Shown piece by piece: positions 10,187 to 18,933 of a DNA stretch of 64,000 bases. Position numbers and translations under genes: made by a program. This stretch comes from Lentilactobacillus curieae (lineage in GTDB: Bacteria > Bacillota > Bacilli > Lactobacillales > Lactobacillaceae): contig NZ_CP018906.1 of assembly GCF_000785105.2 (NCBI RefSeq), positions 1,116,001-1,180,000 of the forward strand, given 5' to 3'. Position 1 is the first letter of the stretch. Every line of letters begins with the position of its first letter. The notes beneath the pieces were generated by a model, which saw only the letters and a program-made list of their open reading frames with translations, searched no databases and was not told the DNA's origin.

Positions 10187-11266
10187 ATGGCAGAAGAATT
10201 TAACGTAGCAATTTTAGGAGCAACTGGTGCAGTTGGTACTCGATTAATTTCTCAACTAGAACAATCAACAATTCCGGTAAAGAGTGTGAAGTTTTTGGCT
10301 TCAGCTCGTTCAGCAGGAAAGGTTCTTAAATTTAAAGGCGAGGATGTAACAATTGAGGAAGCCAAGCCAGAAAGCTTTGACGGAGTTGATCTTGTGTTGG
10401 CTTCTGCCGGTGGTTCTGTTTCTAAGAAATTTCTTCCAGAAGCTGTAAAACGTGGAGCTGTCTGTGTGGACAATACCAGTGCTTTTCGGATGGATCCACA
10501 AGTTCCACTTATTGTTCCTGAAGTTAATGCTAAGGAATTGGTTAACCACAAGGGAATTATTGCTAATCCTAACTGTTCAACTATCCAAATGGTGGTTGCA
10601 CTTGAACCAATCAGACAACAATTTGGTTTGAAACAAGTAATTGTTTCTACTTACCAAGCTGTTTCTGGTGCTGGCCAATCTGCCCTCAATGAGTTGATGG
10701 AAGAATCAGAACAATACATTAAGGGTGAGGAAATCAACCCACAAATTTTGCCAACTAAGGGTGACAATAAGCATTATCAAATGGCATTTAACCTATTGCC
10801 ACAAATCGACGTCTTCGAAGATGATGGATATACTCACGAAGAGTGGAAGATGATCCATGAAACTAAGAAGATTATGCTTAACGACATGGATGCCAAAGAT
10901 ATTAAGGTTACTGCAACTTGTGTCCGCGTTCCAGTTAGAATTGGACATGGTGAGACTGTCTACTTTGAAGTTGAAGACAAGAGTGCTACTGCTAAGCAAA
11001 TTCAAGACGCCCTTTCAAACGCTGCAGGAGTTGTATTACAAGATGATCCGAGCCAACAACTTTACCCACAATCAATTAATTCTGAAGGAAGCCGTGATAC
11101 TTTTGTAGGTCGCGTTCGTCCTGATTTGGAAAATGAAGGAAACTTCAATATGTGGGTCGTATCTGATAACTTGTTAAAGGGTGCCGCATGGAACACCGTT
11201 CAAATCGCAGAAGAGTTGGTTAAGAATAACTTGGTTCGCGTTCCTGAAAATGCATACGAAGCTTAA
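10187..11266 (+). CDS. asd: Aspartate-semialdehyde dehydrogenase
   Basis: Asd reduces aspartyl phosphate to aspartate semialdehyde, the step between LysC and DapA. The 359-aa protein has an N-terminal Rossmann motif '[12 protein letters not shown]', the catalytic Cys130 in '[10 protein letters not shown]', and the substrate-binding 'VRIGHGE'. It is the last gene of the lysine operon and is followed by a hairpin terminator. With lysC encoded divergently, the window holds every step from aspartate to lysine. Confidence 0.95.
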   Translation: MAEEFNVAILGATGAVGTRLISQLEQSTIPVKSVKFLASARSAGKVLKFKGEDVTIEEAKPESFDGVDLVLASAGGSVSKKFLPEAVKRGAVCVDNTSAFRMDPQVPLIVPEVNAKELVNHKGIIANPNCSTIQMVVALEPIRQQFGLKQVIVSTYQAVSGAGQSALNELMEESEQYIKGEEINPQILPTKGDNKHYQMAFNLLPQIDVFEDDGYTHEEWKMIHETKKIMLNDMDAKDIKVTATCVRVPVRIGHGETVYFEVEDKSATAKQIQDALSNAAGVVLQDDPSQQLYPQSINSEGSRDTFVGRVRPDLENEGNFNMWVVSDNLLKGAAWNTVQIAEELVKNNLVRVPENAYEA

Positions 11267-11287
11267 TAAAACAAATTATTTATAAAT

Positions 11288-11336
11288 AATAACGGTTAGC
11301 TTGGGTTGAAATGCTCAAAATGACCGTTATTTTTAT
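11288..11336 (+). terminator. Terminator of the lysA-asd operon
   Basis: AATAACGGT pairs with ACCGTTATT across a 26-base loop, followed by TTTTATATTT. Confidence 0.7.
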
Positions 11337-11422
11337 ATTTAGAGTGAATTTGTTTACCGAACGGTGTGCTTTTATATATAATTTAGTTAACAAATATTTT
11401 AAATGGATAGGTGATTTATTTA

Positions 11423-14137
11423 ATGGAAGACAAGCAAAACCCTCCTGGGGAAAATTTATGGCAATTGGAAGATAAACAATTAGCTGACAAGTACCAATCT
11501 GACCTTGAGAATGGGTTGACTTCAAGCGAAGCTCAACAACGGTTGGCTAAAGATGGCTATAACGAATTGGAGGCAAAAAAGAAAAGTAAGCTAGTGCAAT
11601 TTTTAGCACAGTTTAACAACAGTATCATTTACATTTTGATTGCTGCTGCAATAATTACACTCTTGCTTCATCATTACTCAGATTCTGCCGTTATCGCCGT
11701 GGTTATTATTGCCAACGCATTTATTGGCTTTTTCCAAGAAGTACAGGCTGATAATGCATTAACCAAAATTCGTGAATTGCTAGTTAGTCAAAATATTGTA
11801 ATTCGTGACGGTCACAAGATTGAAGTACCAGCTCGCGAATTGGTAGTTGGTGATGTTGTGATTGTGGAGGCTGGGGATGCTATCCCAGCAGATATGCGAT
11901 TAGTGGAAGCCGACAACCTTAACATTCAAGAATCAACACTTACAGGTGAAAGTAACTCCGTTGACAAAACTGAGGATCCACTTGCTAACAATGAAATTCC
12001 TTTAGCAGAGCGTTCTAACATGGCGTATGCGTCAACTGCTGTGACCCAAGGTTCTGGTCGTGGAATTGTGGTTGCCACTGCCAACGATACTGAAATTGGT
12101 GGCATTCAAGAGAGTGTTCAAGAGGTAAAAACTCAAGTTACGCCGTTGATGAAGAACCTGAATAAATTAGGGGTTAACCTATCAATTTTCATCGTGGTTG
12201 TCGCAATCATCTTGTTCATTGTTGGTTTATTTACCAAGATTTACAGCTTACCAACGTTGACCATTGCCATTATCACTATGGTTGTTGGGTCAATACCTGA
12301 AGGATTACCTGCATCAACGTCCGTTGTTTTAGCTCGTGGAGTTCAAACCATGACTAAGAATGGCGCTATTGTTAAAACATTACCTGCTGTTGAAACCCTG
12401 GGTGCCGTGGATATCGTTAACACTGATAAAACTGGTACCCTAACGAAAAATGAAATGACGGTTACTGACGTAATCACTGATAAAGAGCATTACCAAGTTA
12501 CCGGGATTGGTTTCGTTGATGGTGATCAGGGAGTTGCTGGGGATGTTTTATTGAACGGCAACAAGGTTGACTACCGCCAAGACCCTGATTTTGATAAGTT
12601 GGTTACGATTGCTGGAACCACAACCGATGCCGAGTTGGTTAAAGATGAAGGCGAGTGGTCATTGACCGGTGAACCAACTGATGGTGCCTTGACGACTTTA
12701 TTCCACAAGTTAAAGGGTCGTGAGCCCAACGTTGATGAAGTTGATACGCTACCGTTTGATTCAGCTTATCGATACAGTGCAAGATTAGTTAATTATGAAG
12801 GTAAACGCGTCTTGATGATCAAGGGAGCTCCCGGAACTGTATTTGATATGGTGATGAAGCATGACACAAGCTTTAATGAGCCAGCTTGGAATGCCAAGGT
12901 TAATGAGCTAACTCAAGATGGTTTGCGAGTTGTTGCTTTGGCCCAGATTGATAACGTTACTGGCGATGAAATCAATGATGAAATGCTTGATGGCGACGTT
13001 AAGTTAACTGGAGTCGTGGGAATTATTGATCCTCCACGAGAAGAAGTGATTCCCGCCATTCATAGCCTTCGTCAAGCGGGGGTTAAGGTCAACATGATTA
13101 CTGGTGACCACCCTGATACCGCAACAGCAATTGCTAAGAAGCTTAATCTAGATGAAAGTGTTCATGCAATTACTGGTCCTGAGTTGGATGAAATGTCTGA
13201 TGAAGAACTTCAGAAAAACATCGGTCGCTATAACGTGTTTGCCAGAACAACACCGCAAAATAAACTTAGAATCGTTAAGGCTCAGCAGGCTAACGAGAAA
13301 GTCGTTGCCATGACTGGGGACGGTGTTAACGATGCCGCTGCCTTGAAACAGGCCAATATTGGGATTGCGATGGGGGTTAAAGGTACCGAGGTGGCTAAGG
13401 AAGCGTCTGATATGGTTCTGGTTCGGGATGACTTTACCACGATTGTTGACGCTGTTTTCGAAGGGCGTCACGTGTTTGATAACATCCGCAAGACCATTCG
13501 ATTCTTACTACCAACTAGTTTTGCTGAAGGTTTAGTTGTGTTGATTAGTATGGTGATGGGACAAGAACTCCCACTGTTCCCAACCCAATTGCTTTGGATC
13601 AACACAGTTTCGGCGTTGACGATTCAATTTGCCTTTATCTTTGAACCAGCTGAGGCTTCGGTGATGAAACGGGGGCCGCGTGATGTTAAGAAGGGTATAT
13701 TGAGCTGGATGGATAATATAGAAATCACGTATGTGTCAGTCTTGATTGCTGCACTTGGCATCTTCTTGTTCGACAAATTTGTTGATGCCAACGTGTTAAC
13801 CCCAGTTCTTGGTTCAACCATGGCCGTTAACATCATTATCTTTGGTAAGATTTTCTACCTGTTCAACATCAGAAACTCATACCCAATTGTTTCTAAACAT
13901 TTCTTTGAGAATAAGGCTGCCTTCGTAATTATCGGTATTTTGGTAGTTATGCAGCTATTCTTAATATACGTACCATTCATGCAGGATATTTTCCACACAG
14001 CAAATATTAATTTCTACTATGGTTGGTTAGTGCCAATCATCGCCGGATTTATCGTGATGGTGGTTACAGAAATCGTCAAACTTGCTCGAATCGCGTACTC
14101 ACGAAAGAGTAGCAAAGCGACGGGAATGAAAAATTAA
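11423..14137 (+). CDS. P-type cation-transporting ATPase (SERCA/PMA-like)
   Basis: A 904-aa type II P-type ATPase that couples ATP hydrolysis to cation transport across the membrane. The start at ATG 11423 has AGGTGA at a good distance. In order it shows an N-terminal cation ATPase domain, the actuator motif 'TGES', membrane helix 4 with 'PEGLPAS', the phosphorylation site 'DKTGTLT' (Asp335), the nucleotide-domain 'MIKGAPG', the hinge 'MTGDGVNDAAALK' and about four C-terminal membrane helices. PEGLP in helix 4 is typical of Ca2+ pumps, but many lactobacillar relatives have untested ion specificity. It is monocistronic, with its own terminator. Confidence 0.92.
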   Translation: MEDKQNPPGENLWQLEDKQLADKYQSDLENGLTSSEAQQRLAKDGYNELEAKKKSKLVQFLAQFNNSIIYILIAAAIITLLLHHYSDSAVIAVVIIANAFIGFFQEVQADNALTKIRELLVSQNIVIRDGHKIEVPARELVVGDVVIVEAGDAIPADMRLVEADNLNIQESTLTGESNSVDKTEDPLANNEIPLAERSNMAYASTAVTQGSGRGIVVATANDTEIGGIQESVQEVKTQVTPLMKNLNKLGVNLSIFIVVVAIILFIVGLFTKIYSLPTLTIAIITMVVGSIPEGLPASTSVVLARGVQTMTKNGAIVKTLPAVETLGAVDIVNTDKTGTLTKNEMTVTDVITDKEHYQVTGIGFVDGDQGVAGDVLLNGNKVDYRQDPDFDKLVTIAGTTTDAELVKDEGEWSLTGEPTDGALTTLFHKLKGREPNVDEVDTLPFDSAYRYSARLVNYEGKRVLMIKGAPGTVFDMVMKHDTSFNEPAWNAKVNELTQDGLRVVALAQIDNVTGDEINDEMLDGDVKLTGVVGIIDPPREEVIPAIHSLRQAGVKVNMITGDHPDTATAIAKKLNLDESVHAITGPELDEMSDEELQKNIGRYNVFARTTPQNKLRIVKAQQANEKVVAMTGDGVNDAAALKQANIGIAMGVKGTEVAKEASDMVLVRDDFTTIVDAVFEGRHVFDNIRKTIRFLLPTSFAEGLVVLISMVMGQELPLFPTQLLWINTVSALTIQFAFIFEPAEASVMKRGPRDVKKGILSWMDNIEITYVSVLIAALGIFLFDKFVDANVLTPVLGSTMAVNIIIFGKIFYLFNIRNSYPIVSKHFFENKAAFVIIGILVVMQLFLIYVPFMQDIFHTANINFYYGWLVPIIAGFIVMVVTEIVKLARIAYSRKSSKATGMKN

Positions 14138-14150
14138 TTCAATGTACTAA

Positions 14151-14186
14151 AGAGCTGTTCTGCCAAGGCAGAGCGGCTCTTTTTAT
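14151..14186 (+). terminator. Terminator after the P-type ATPase
   Basis: AGAGCTGTTCTGCC and GGCAGAGCGGCTCT form a stem with a short AA loop, followed by TTTTT. Confidence 0.88.
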
Positions 14187-14194
14187 TGAATGAT

Positions 14195-14214
14195 GTGTCA
14201 TTTATAATTGACAC
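14195..14214. promoter_or_regulatory. Palindrome O1, putative XRE operator
   Basis: The 20-bp sequence has GTGTCA and TGACAC arms around an AT-rich 8-bp centre. A second palindrome with the same TGTCA/TGACA arms lies 40 bp further on, directly before the XRE regulator gene. Confidence 0.6.
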
Positions 14215-14234
14215 GTTTAGAGATTGTGTTTAGA

Positions 14235-14254
14235 CTGTCATATATAAATGACAG
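14235..14254. promoter_or_regulatory. Palindrome O2, putative XRE operator
   Basis: CTGTCA and TGACAG arms surround an AT-rich 8-bp centre. It ends 12 bp before the regulator's ATG and its centre is exactly 40 bp from that of O1, about four helical turns. Autoregulation by the 62-aa HTH protein is inferred. Confidence 0.6.
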
Positions 14255-14266
14255 GGGCTGAATGCA

Positions 14267-14455
14267 ATGAATCGTGTGAACGAATACCGAAAACAAAGGG
14301 GGATTTCTCAGCTGGAATTGGCTAAACGAGTTGGAATAGCCAGGCAAACAATCAATCTGATTGAAAATGATAAGTACAACCCGTCATTGAGATTATGTAT
14401 TGAGATTGCTAAGGAGTTGGGGACGGACTTAAATACCCTATTTTGGGAGGAGTGA
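14267..14455 (+). CDS. XRE-family (Cro/CI-type) transcriptional regulator
   Basis: A 62-residue single-domain DNA-binding protein. The helix-turn-helix is clear: 'ISQLELAKRVGIARQTINLIEN' spans about residues 13-34, followed by 'NPSLRLCIEIAKELG'. It matches the short YozG-like group of XRE regulators. AGGGGC precedes the start. It is followed directly by the DUF3278-like membrane gene, whose ribosome binding site overlaps its last codons. Small XRE regulators paired with membrane proteins of this kind are common in lactobacilli. The two palindromes upstream are likely its binding sites. Confidence 0.9.
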   Translation: MNRVNEYRKQRGISQLELAKRVGIARQTINLIENDKYNPSLRLCIEIAKELGTDLNTLFWEE

Positions 14456-14460
14456 CAGTT

Positions 14461-14994
14461 TTGAAGAGTAAGCAAAGCTTTCGTGACCGGTTGATCTGTT
14501 TTATATTTGGGATTCCCGGTTCATTGGACGAGTACAAAAGAAGTCAAATTGATCGGGTCGGAAACAATTGTTTCTTGGCACTGTTGGGATTCTTAATCGT
14601 ATCAGGAATCTTTTTTATCGGATTTACTGGGACATTATTAGATCATAACTGGGGAATGTTGTACCTTTTCTTAAATTTTATGTTTATTTTACTCTTGCTG
14701 GGATGGTACGTTACCCCAACGTTCAAAAAGTTAGGAATCACAACGCAGGAACTATCGGAAGATGAGTTGAAAGGATTCAAGTGGCGGGCTGGAAAAATCA
14801 CGCTGTTTCAATCGATGATCTTATCGGTCACTATGTGGATTGTTTACGGACTTTCTGCGTCTGCAGTGGATGTAACAAGTTTTATTCATTCATTGTTTTC
14901 AGAGAATGGGTTACTGTGGTTGGGGCTTTTCTTCATTATTTATTGGCTTGCTTCTTGGAGTCGTATGCTGAGCAGAACGAAGATGGCTAAATAG
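14461..14994 (+). CDS. DUF3278-like membrane protein
   Basis: The start is most likely TTG 14461, ten bases after GGGAGG, giving 178 aa (MKSKQSFRDR...). It overlaps the XRE unit's end region and is surely co-transcribed. Four hydrophobic segments are visible (about residues 37-60, 65-85, 118-140 and 150-170). The N-terminal 'GIPGSLDEYKRSQIDRVGNN' block resembles DUF3278 membrane proteins that accompany XRE regulators in lactobacilli. Its function is unknown; a membrane sensor or a target of the regulator is possible. Confidence 0.75.
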   Translation: MKSKQSFRDRLICFIFGIPGSLDEYKRSQIDRVGNNCFLALLGFLIVSGIFFIGFTGTLLDHNWGMLYLFLNFMFILLLLGWYVTPTFKKLGITTQELSEDELKGFKWRAGKITLFQSMILSVTMWIVYGLSASAVDVTSFIHSLFSENGLLWLGLFFIIYWLASWSRMLSRTKMAK

Positions 14995-15002
14995 ACTAAT
15001 AA

Positions 15003-15048
15003 AAGAAGCCAGACAGAACGAATTCAATTTCGTCCTGCCTGGCTTCTT
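15003..15048. terminator. Bidirectional terminator
   Basis: AAGAAGCCAG(A)CAG pairs with CTG(C)CTGGCTTCTT, with an extended inner stem. It serves the DUF3278 gene and the convergent acyltransferase gene. Confidence 0.85.
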
Positions 15049-15054
15049 CAATTT

Positions 15055-16053
15055 TTAAGCTGTTTGCAGATATACAGTTGTTTGTCTTTGATTGACAAGC
15101 GTAGTTATCATCAATGGCACTGCGATTGCAATTAGTGATGAAACAACAATGTTATTGATGTTAGCCATTCCACAAATATCTAAAATAGCTTTGTGGAGGT
15201 ACATAATGATCATCGTGTGGCGACCGATTAGTGGCAATAAAGTTAATCGGGGTATTTTAGCAATTAATACTGAGATTCCCATTATTGCAAACGAAAGAAC
15301 CAATGGAACCACAATGATTAGCAGCCCGTTAAGCTGCGGAATTGATGATTCAATCATGTGAGACTTCATCGAGAACTTAAACCGGAAATCCGTAGCTAAT
15401 CTAAGCGCGATGAACAACGTCGCTAAACTAGTTAATCCGGCAATTGCAGCGGGTTTTTGAATCCACTTCCAATTGGTGTGGAAGAATAAGTAACCAATGT
15501 AGGTGTAAAATGCAGCGATTAGAACTCCATCGAGATTCCAAGGTAACATTGTGTACCCAGAAATTTGGAATGGAACCTGGCCATAAGAAGCACCGACCAG
15601 AATCCCAGCGGTTACGATTCCAAGTTGCCACCACCGATTCTTAACCAGTGTTATCAACAATGTGACAGCAGTGATTGAAAGTAGGTAAACGTTGATAAAC
15701 CAGAATGTGCTAGTGTAATTGTTTAGTGTCCGCCCACCAATCAAGAGCTTAGGTAGCGTGTCGATTAGGTAGTGGAAGTCCTTGTTGTGGAGTAATCCAA
15801 ACAACAAGATCATGATAATTCCGGTCATGAAGTAAATTATCAAGTCGGTTTTGATTTTTTTGTTAAAAAATGCCGTGATTTTTTTCAGACTAATTGGCTT
15901 TAAGAAAAAGCCCGCTAGGATGAAGAAAAAGGGCATGTGCCACCAGTAAATTATTTGGCTGGTAGTGCCACTGACTAAAGCGTGGCCAAAGACAACAGCA
16001 ATAATTCCGATTGCCTTTGCGATATCAATCCATTCAATTCTCTTTTTAAGCAT
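15055..16053 (-). CDS. Membrane acyltransferase 3 family protein
   Basis: An integral-membrane O-acyltransferase of 332 aa with about ten hydrophobic segments. The family signature is at the N-terminus: 'KRIEWIDIAKAIGIIAVVFGH', with the catalytic-type histidine, then 'WHMPFFFILAGFF'. Relatives modify exopolysaccharides, teichoic acids or peptidoglycan with acyl groups. The chosen start gives the usual N-terminus and has AGGTGA upstream; in-frame starts at 16101 and 16074 lack ribosome binding sites. It is a single-gene unit with no glycan cluster around it, so the acceptor is unknown. Confidence 0.85.
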   Translation of the reverse strand: MLKKRIEWIDIAKAIGIIAVVFGHALVSGTTSQIIYWWHMPFFFILAGFFLKPISLKKITAFFNKKIKTDLIIYFMTGIIMILLFGLLHNKDFHYLIDTLPKLLIGGRTLNNYTSTFWFINVYLLSITAVTLLITLVKNRWWQLGIVTAGILVGASYGQVPFQISGYTMLPWNLDGVLIAAFYTYIGYLFFHTNWKWIQKPAAIAGLTSLATLFIALRLATDFRFKFSMKSHMIESSIPQLNGLLIIVVPLVLSFAIMGISVLIAKIPRLTLLPLIGRHTMIIMYLHKAILDICGMANINNIVVSSLIAIAVPLMITTLVNQRQTTVYLQTA

Positions 16054-16244
16054 ACTGTTTCCGATCACCTTCATTTTCAGAAAGGGTGAAAAATCACCCA
16101 AATTCCATTCTAGTCAACATCGAAATTTTGTTAAGTGATGTGCCTTTAACTTGAGTACAGATTATCAACTGCAACTTAAGTCAAGCTTAAATAGATATTT
16201 CGGTAACATGTTAACTGGATTACAAGAAGATGGTCAAAAAATAA

Positions 16245-16402
16245 GCCTAAATGAAAATCAGTGGAAACTATGAAAAGTCGTTTCCACTGATTAGTTTAAA
16301 ACGAGAGGGCCTAGCAGATGGCCCTCCCTAGATGCATAAGATTAATCGTGTAGATGCAATGCATTAAGTCGATATTGGAGGACAATAGGGGTTTCATCCT
16401 CC
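16245..16402 (-). ncRNA. Candidate structured small RNA or leader, leftward
   Basis: In this gene-free stretch the minus strand shows a TGATATAAT extended -10 at about 16409-16417. Three hairpins follow: TGGAGGA/TCCTCCA (16376-16403), GAGGGCC/GGCCCTC (16305-16326) and an 11-bp stem TCAGTGGAAAC/GTTTCCACTGA (about 16258-16290). TTTTCATTT then follows, like a terminator. The transcript would be about 155 nt. It contains a 28-codon reading frame (16397 to 16311) directly abutting GGTGGAGG. I could not match it to a known RNA family. It may be a free small RNA or the leader of the acyltransferase gene. Confidence 0.45.
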
Positions 16403-16408
16403 ACCTAT

Positions 16409-16417
16409 ATTATATCA
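16409..16417 (-). promoter_or_regulatory. Extended -10 promoter element for the candidate RNA
   Basis: Reading leftward, TGATATAAT contains TG-N-TATAAT, a perfect extended -10. No good -35 box is present. Confidence 0.45.
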
Positions 16418-16479
16418 AATCAGTGTATAAAATTAGTGAATAATGACTCGCAAACACAGTGGGAGGTTGAAATATGCAA

Positions 16480-16520
16480 AAAAACCACAAAATGTTGTAT
16501 TATCAACATTTTGCGGTTTT
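16480..16520. terminator. Terminator after the amidase gene
   Basis: AAAACC(A)CAAAATGTTG pairs with CAACATTTTG(C)GGTTTT; on the minus strand it is followed by a T run. It begins four bases beyond the amidase stop codon. Confidence 0.85.
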
Positions 16521-16523
16521 TAC

Positions 16524-18347
16524 TTATTTAGTGAATTCAACTTCACTTTGTTTTACGAAGGCAATTCGGTGATTGAACTGAATTTGAACATAATGTTCTT
16601 TACCAGTAAAGTATTGTTCTTCAGTTTCATCATTTAAGGTCGAGTTATAGTAATCGGCCGTATAAATACCGCCAACAACGTACTTTTGACCCTGCTTGAG
16701 CTTTGCGAATGGTTTAAGTGCGGCACTCTTAAATCCGTGATTATTTAACTCGGCTGCAGAAGGGTAGGCACCGCCAAAGACGTCAGCAGTACTGTTTTTT
16801 GCAGTGATCACAGTTCCGGATGCGTTGGTGACATTCTTATCACGGGGATTGTAGAACCAGGCCTTTTTACCGTCATAGTAAATTGCGGTCCAGTCGCCCT
16901 TTTGTCCGGCTTTGACAAATTGTTGGCCATATACAGCTTTGTCTGACCAATCAGGCTCCTCGGTTGTTCCTGACTTACCCGCCTTGAAGTTGGCGTTAGT
17001 GATAAATTTAGAGCTAAATGAAGGTGATTGGTGAAGGTAAACAAAGTTTGTCCCGGTCTTGGTTAGCTCATCGCCGTTGTATGTTAGCTTTTCAGTTTTA
17101 CCTTTCAAACTGTACTTAGGGTTTGGCGTAATCGTTACCACATCACTCTTCTTTTTGGCTGGTTTATTTAAATCAACTCCAAGAAGTTTGAAGTAATGGT
17201 TCCAATTCCAGTATGCACCTGGATCCCAGTGCATTCCTGCTTGGTCCTTAGCTTCCAAACCAGGCACGTTATCGTGGCCAATAATGTGTTCTCTATCTAA
17301 AGGAACGTTGTAACGTTTGGCTAATAACTTAACTAATTTTGCTGATTGTTCATACATAGGTTCAGTGAACCACTTACCACCATGGACTGCAAAGCCTTCA
17401 TGCTCGATGCCGACCGAATGGGAGTTCACGTACCAGTTACCAGCATGCCAAGCCACGTTCTCTGGGCGGATAATTTCAGCGATTTGACCGTCATTTGAAC
17501 GGACGAGGAAGTTAGCGGCAGCGTAACTTTGGCCTTGGAACAACTTTAAGGCGTCCTCATAAGTGGTTTCGGTATTGTGAATAACGATGTAGCGAACATC
17601 AAGACCATTTTGTGTTCGGTTAGAACGGTCGTAATTTCCGTAGTCGCCCTTATCATCGAAGGCAGAATGGGCAGCTGGAATATATTGAACGTTCAAACTA
17701 CTTGGGTAATTAGGATCCTTAGTAGTGTTGTTTTGTAAATTAAGTTTGGTAATTTGAGTAACGTCGGGATCAATTGCTTGTTTTGACAAAGTGAGGGTAG
17801 AACCATCAGCGAACTTTTCGCTAGTTCCTGATTTAATTGTTGAATACACATGGTTTGCAAATTGTTCAGCGGCACTTTGCTCAGTGTTTTGACTGTATTT
17901 AGCGACTGCGCCATACCACTGATTAATATCGGAACTAAGTGGAAGGCCAAGATCTTTCTGGTATTTAGCCAACAATGCGGCACCAGCGTTGATGTTCGCA
18001 GCGTCATCTGACTTAACGTCTGCTAAACTTTCACCACTTAGATTGGCGGCTGTGACTGCTGTTTCCAGCGCACTTGAATTGGTGCTGTCACCTAATCCCT
18101 TTGCATCTGTAAGATGCATAACTCCGTAGCCACCGTTCATGCTTGGTTGAAAGTTATGGTTATTCCAAACAGTTTCGCTGTAAGCTACTGACATGAGAAT
18201 TGGTTCTGGAACTTGGTATTTTGCTGCGGCCTGAGAAAAGTCGGATTGCATATCGTTGACGGTATCACTCCTTGCACTAATGTTCAGACAAAATAAGACT
18301 AAAAATGAGAAAATTATCGTGGATAGAAAAACTTTCCACTTCTTCAT
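16524..18347 (-). CDS. Secreted N-acetylmuramoyl-L-alanine amidase with lytic-transglycosylase-like N-domain
   Basis: A 607-aa exported cell-wall hydrolase. The start at 18347 follows GGTGGGTGA. A signal peptide covers about residues 1-28 ('KVFLSTIIFSFLVLFCLNISA'). Residues of about 35-160 resemble an SLT/goose-lysozyme-like domain ('AAKYQVPEPILMSVAYSE', 'GGYGVMHLTD'). Residues of about 245-385 form an Amidase_2 domain with zinc-ligand histidines in 'IVIHNTET', 'AWHAGNW' and 'EHIIGHDNVPG'. The C-terminal 200 residues contain SH3-like segments with 'WTAIYYDGKKAWFYNP'. The combination suggests cleavage of both glycan strand and stem peptide, but activity of the N-domain is uncertain. Confidence 0.88.
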   Translation of the reverse strand: MKKWKVFLSTIIFSFLVLFCLNISARSDTVNDMQSDFSQAAAKYQVPEPILMSVAYSETVWNNHNFQPSMNGGYGVMHLTDAKGLGDSTNSSALETAVTAANLSGESLADVKSDDAANINAGAALLAKYQKDLGLPLSSDINQWYGAVAKYSQNTEQSAAEQFANHVYSTIKSGTSEKFADGSTLTLSKQAIDPDVTQITKLNLQNNTTKDPNYPSSLNVQYIPAAHSAFDDKGDYGNYDRSNRTQNGLDVRYIVIHNTETTYEDALKLFQGQSYAAANFLVRSNDGQIAEIIRPENVAWHAGNWYVNSHSVGIEHEGFAVHGGKWFTEPMYEQSAKLVKLLAKRYNVPLDREHIIGHDNVPGLEAKDQAGMHWDPGAYWNWNHYFKLLGVDLNKPAKKKSDVVTITPNPKYSLKGKTEKLTYNGDELTKTGTNFVYLHQSPSFSSKFITNANFKAGKSGTTEEPDWSDKAVYGQQFVKAGQKGDWTAIYYDGKKAWFYNPRDKNVTNASGTVITAKNSTADVFGGAYPSAAELNNHGFKSAALKPFAKLKQGQKYVVGGIYTADYYNSTLNDETEEQYFTGKEHYVQIQFNHRIAFVKQSEVEFTK

Positions 18348-18484
18348 AAAATCACCCACCAATCTGATTTGTTACCATTAAGATTACTCCTTAATGAGTG
18401 CAAAATGAAGAAAAATTTAATCATATGTTAATGTTTATAACATGAAGTTCTTATTTTGTATCTGTAACTAAGATTATAGAACAA

Positions 18485-18527
18485 AAAATCCAAGTTTCAG
18501 TCAATCATGACTAAGACTTGGATTTTA
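18485..18527. terminator. Bidirectional hairpin terminator
   Basis: AAAATCCAAGT pairs with ACTTGGATTTT, and an inner AGTCA/TGACT stem extends it. It lies downstream of the 110-aa leftward gene. Confidence 0.75.
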
Positions 18528-18552
18528 CTTTGGCGCTATTGTTGACTAGAAC

Positions 18553-18885
18553 CTAGTCAGTTCTCCACTTTTCGAAGAAGGCTGAGTTACTACCTAAGTA
18601 GTTGATTGCATCTTTTGCAAGCTGGTCTGCCTTTTGTTTGAGGTCTTCTTCAGAGATTCCAAGGTTGTTATTTCTGAGTGAACCGACCCCAACGTTATAA
18701 AATTTATTTATTCGCCCAAAGCCATTGTCTTTGAATAAATCGTCGAGCTTGTTGATATCGCCTTTTGCGGCATCAGAAACGATTTGTGAAAGGTTGTCAT
18801 TTGGGTTGAGAATCGTTGCTGCGTAAGTGATCAAAAATTGATCCATATCAAGAATAATTTCTTGACGTACGTTTTTCTTTGCCAT
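18553..18885 (-). CDS. Hypothetical protein, 110 aa
   Basis: The start at 18885 is chosen because TTGAGGTGA stands just before it; an in-frame ATG nine bases upstream lies within the ribosome binding region. The product (MAKKNVRQEI...) is soluble, without signal peptide or membrane segment. It has helical stretches and a conserved-looking 'FEKWRTD' C-terminus. I do not recognise a family. It lies downstream of potD but has its own ribosome binding site and a terminator after it. Confidence 0.65.
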   Translation of the reverse strand: MAKKNVRQEIILDMDQFLITYAATILNPNDNLSQIVSDAAKGDINKLDDLFKDNGFGRINKFYNVGVGSLRNNNLGISEEDLKQKADQLAKDAINYLGSNSAFFEKWRTD

Positions 18886-18933
18886 TACGTTCACCTCAAT
18901 ATTAGTGTAAACTTTTTAGACTAGTTTTGCCAA

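Noticed and set aside
16443-16637. A rightward 64-codon frame.
   Set aside because: It runs through the amidase terminator hairpin and into the amidase gene on the opposite strand and lacks coding character.
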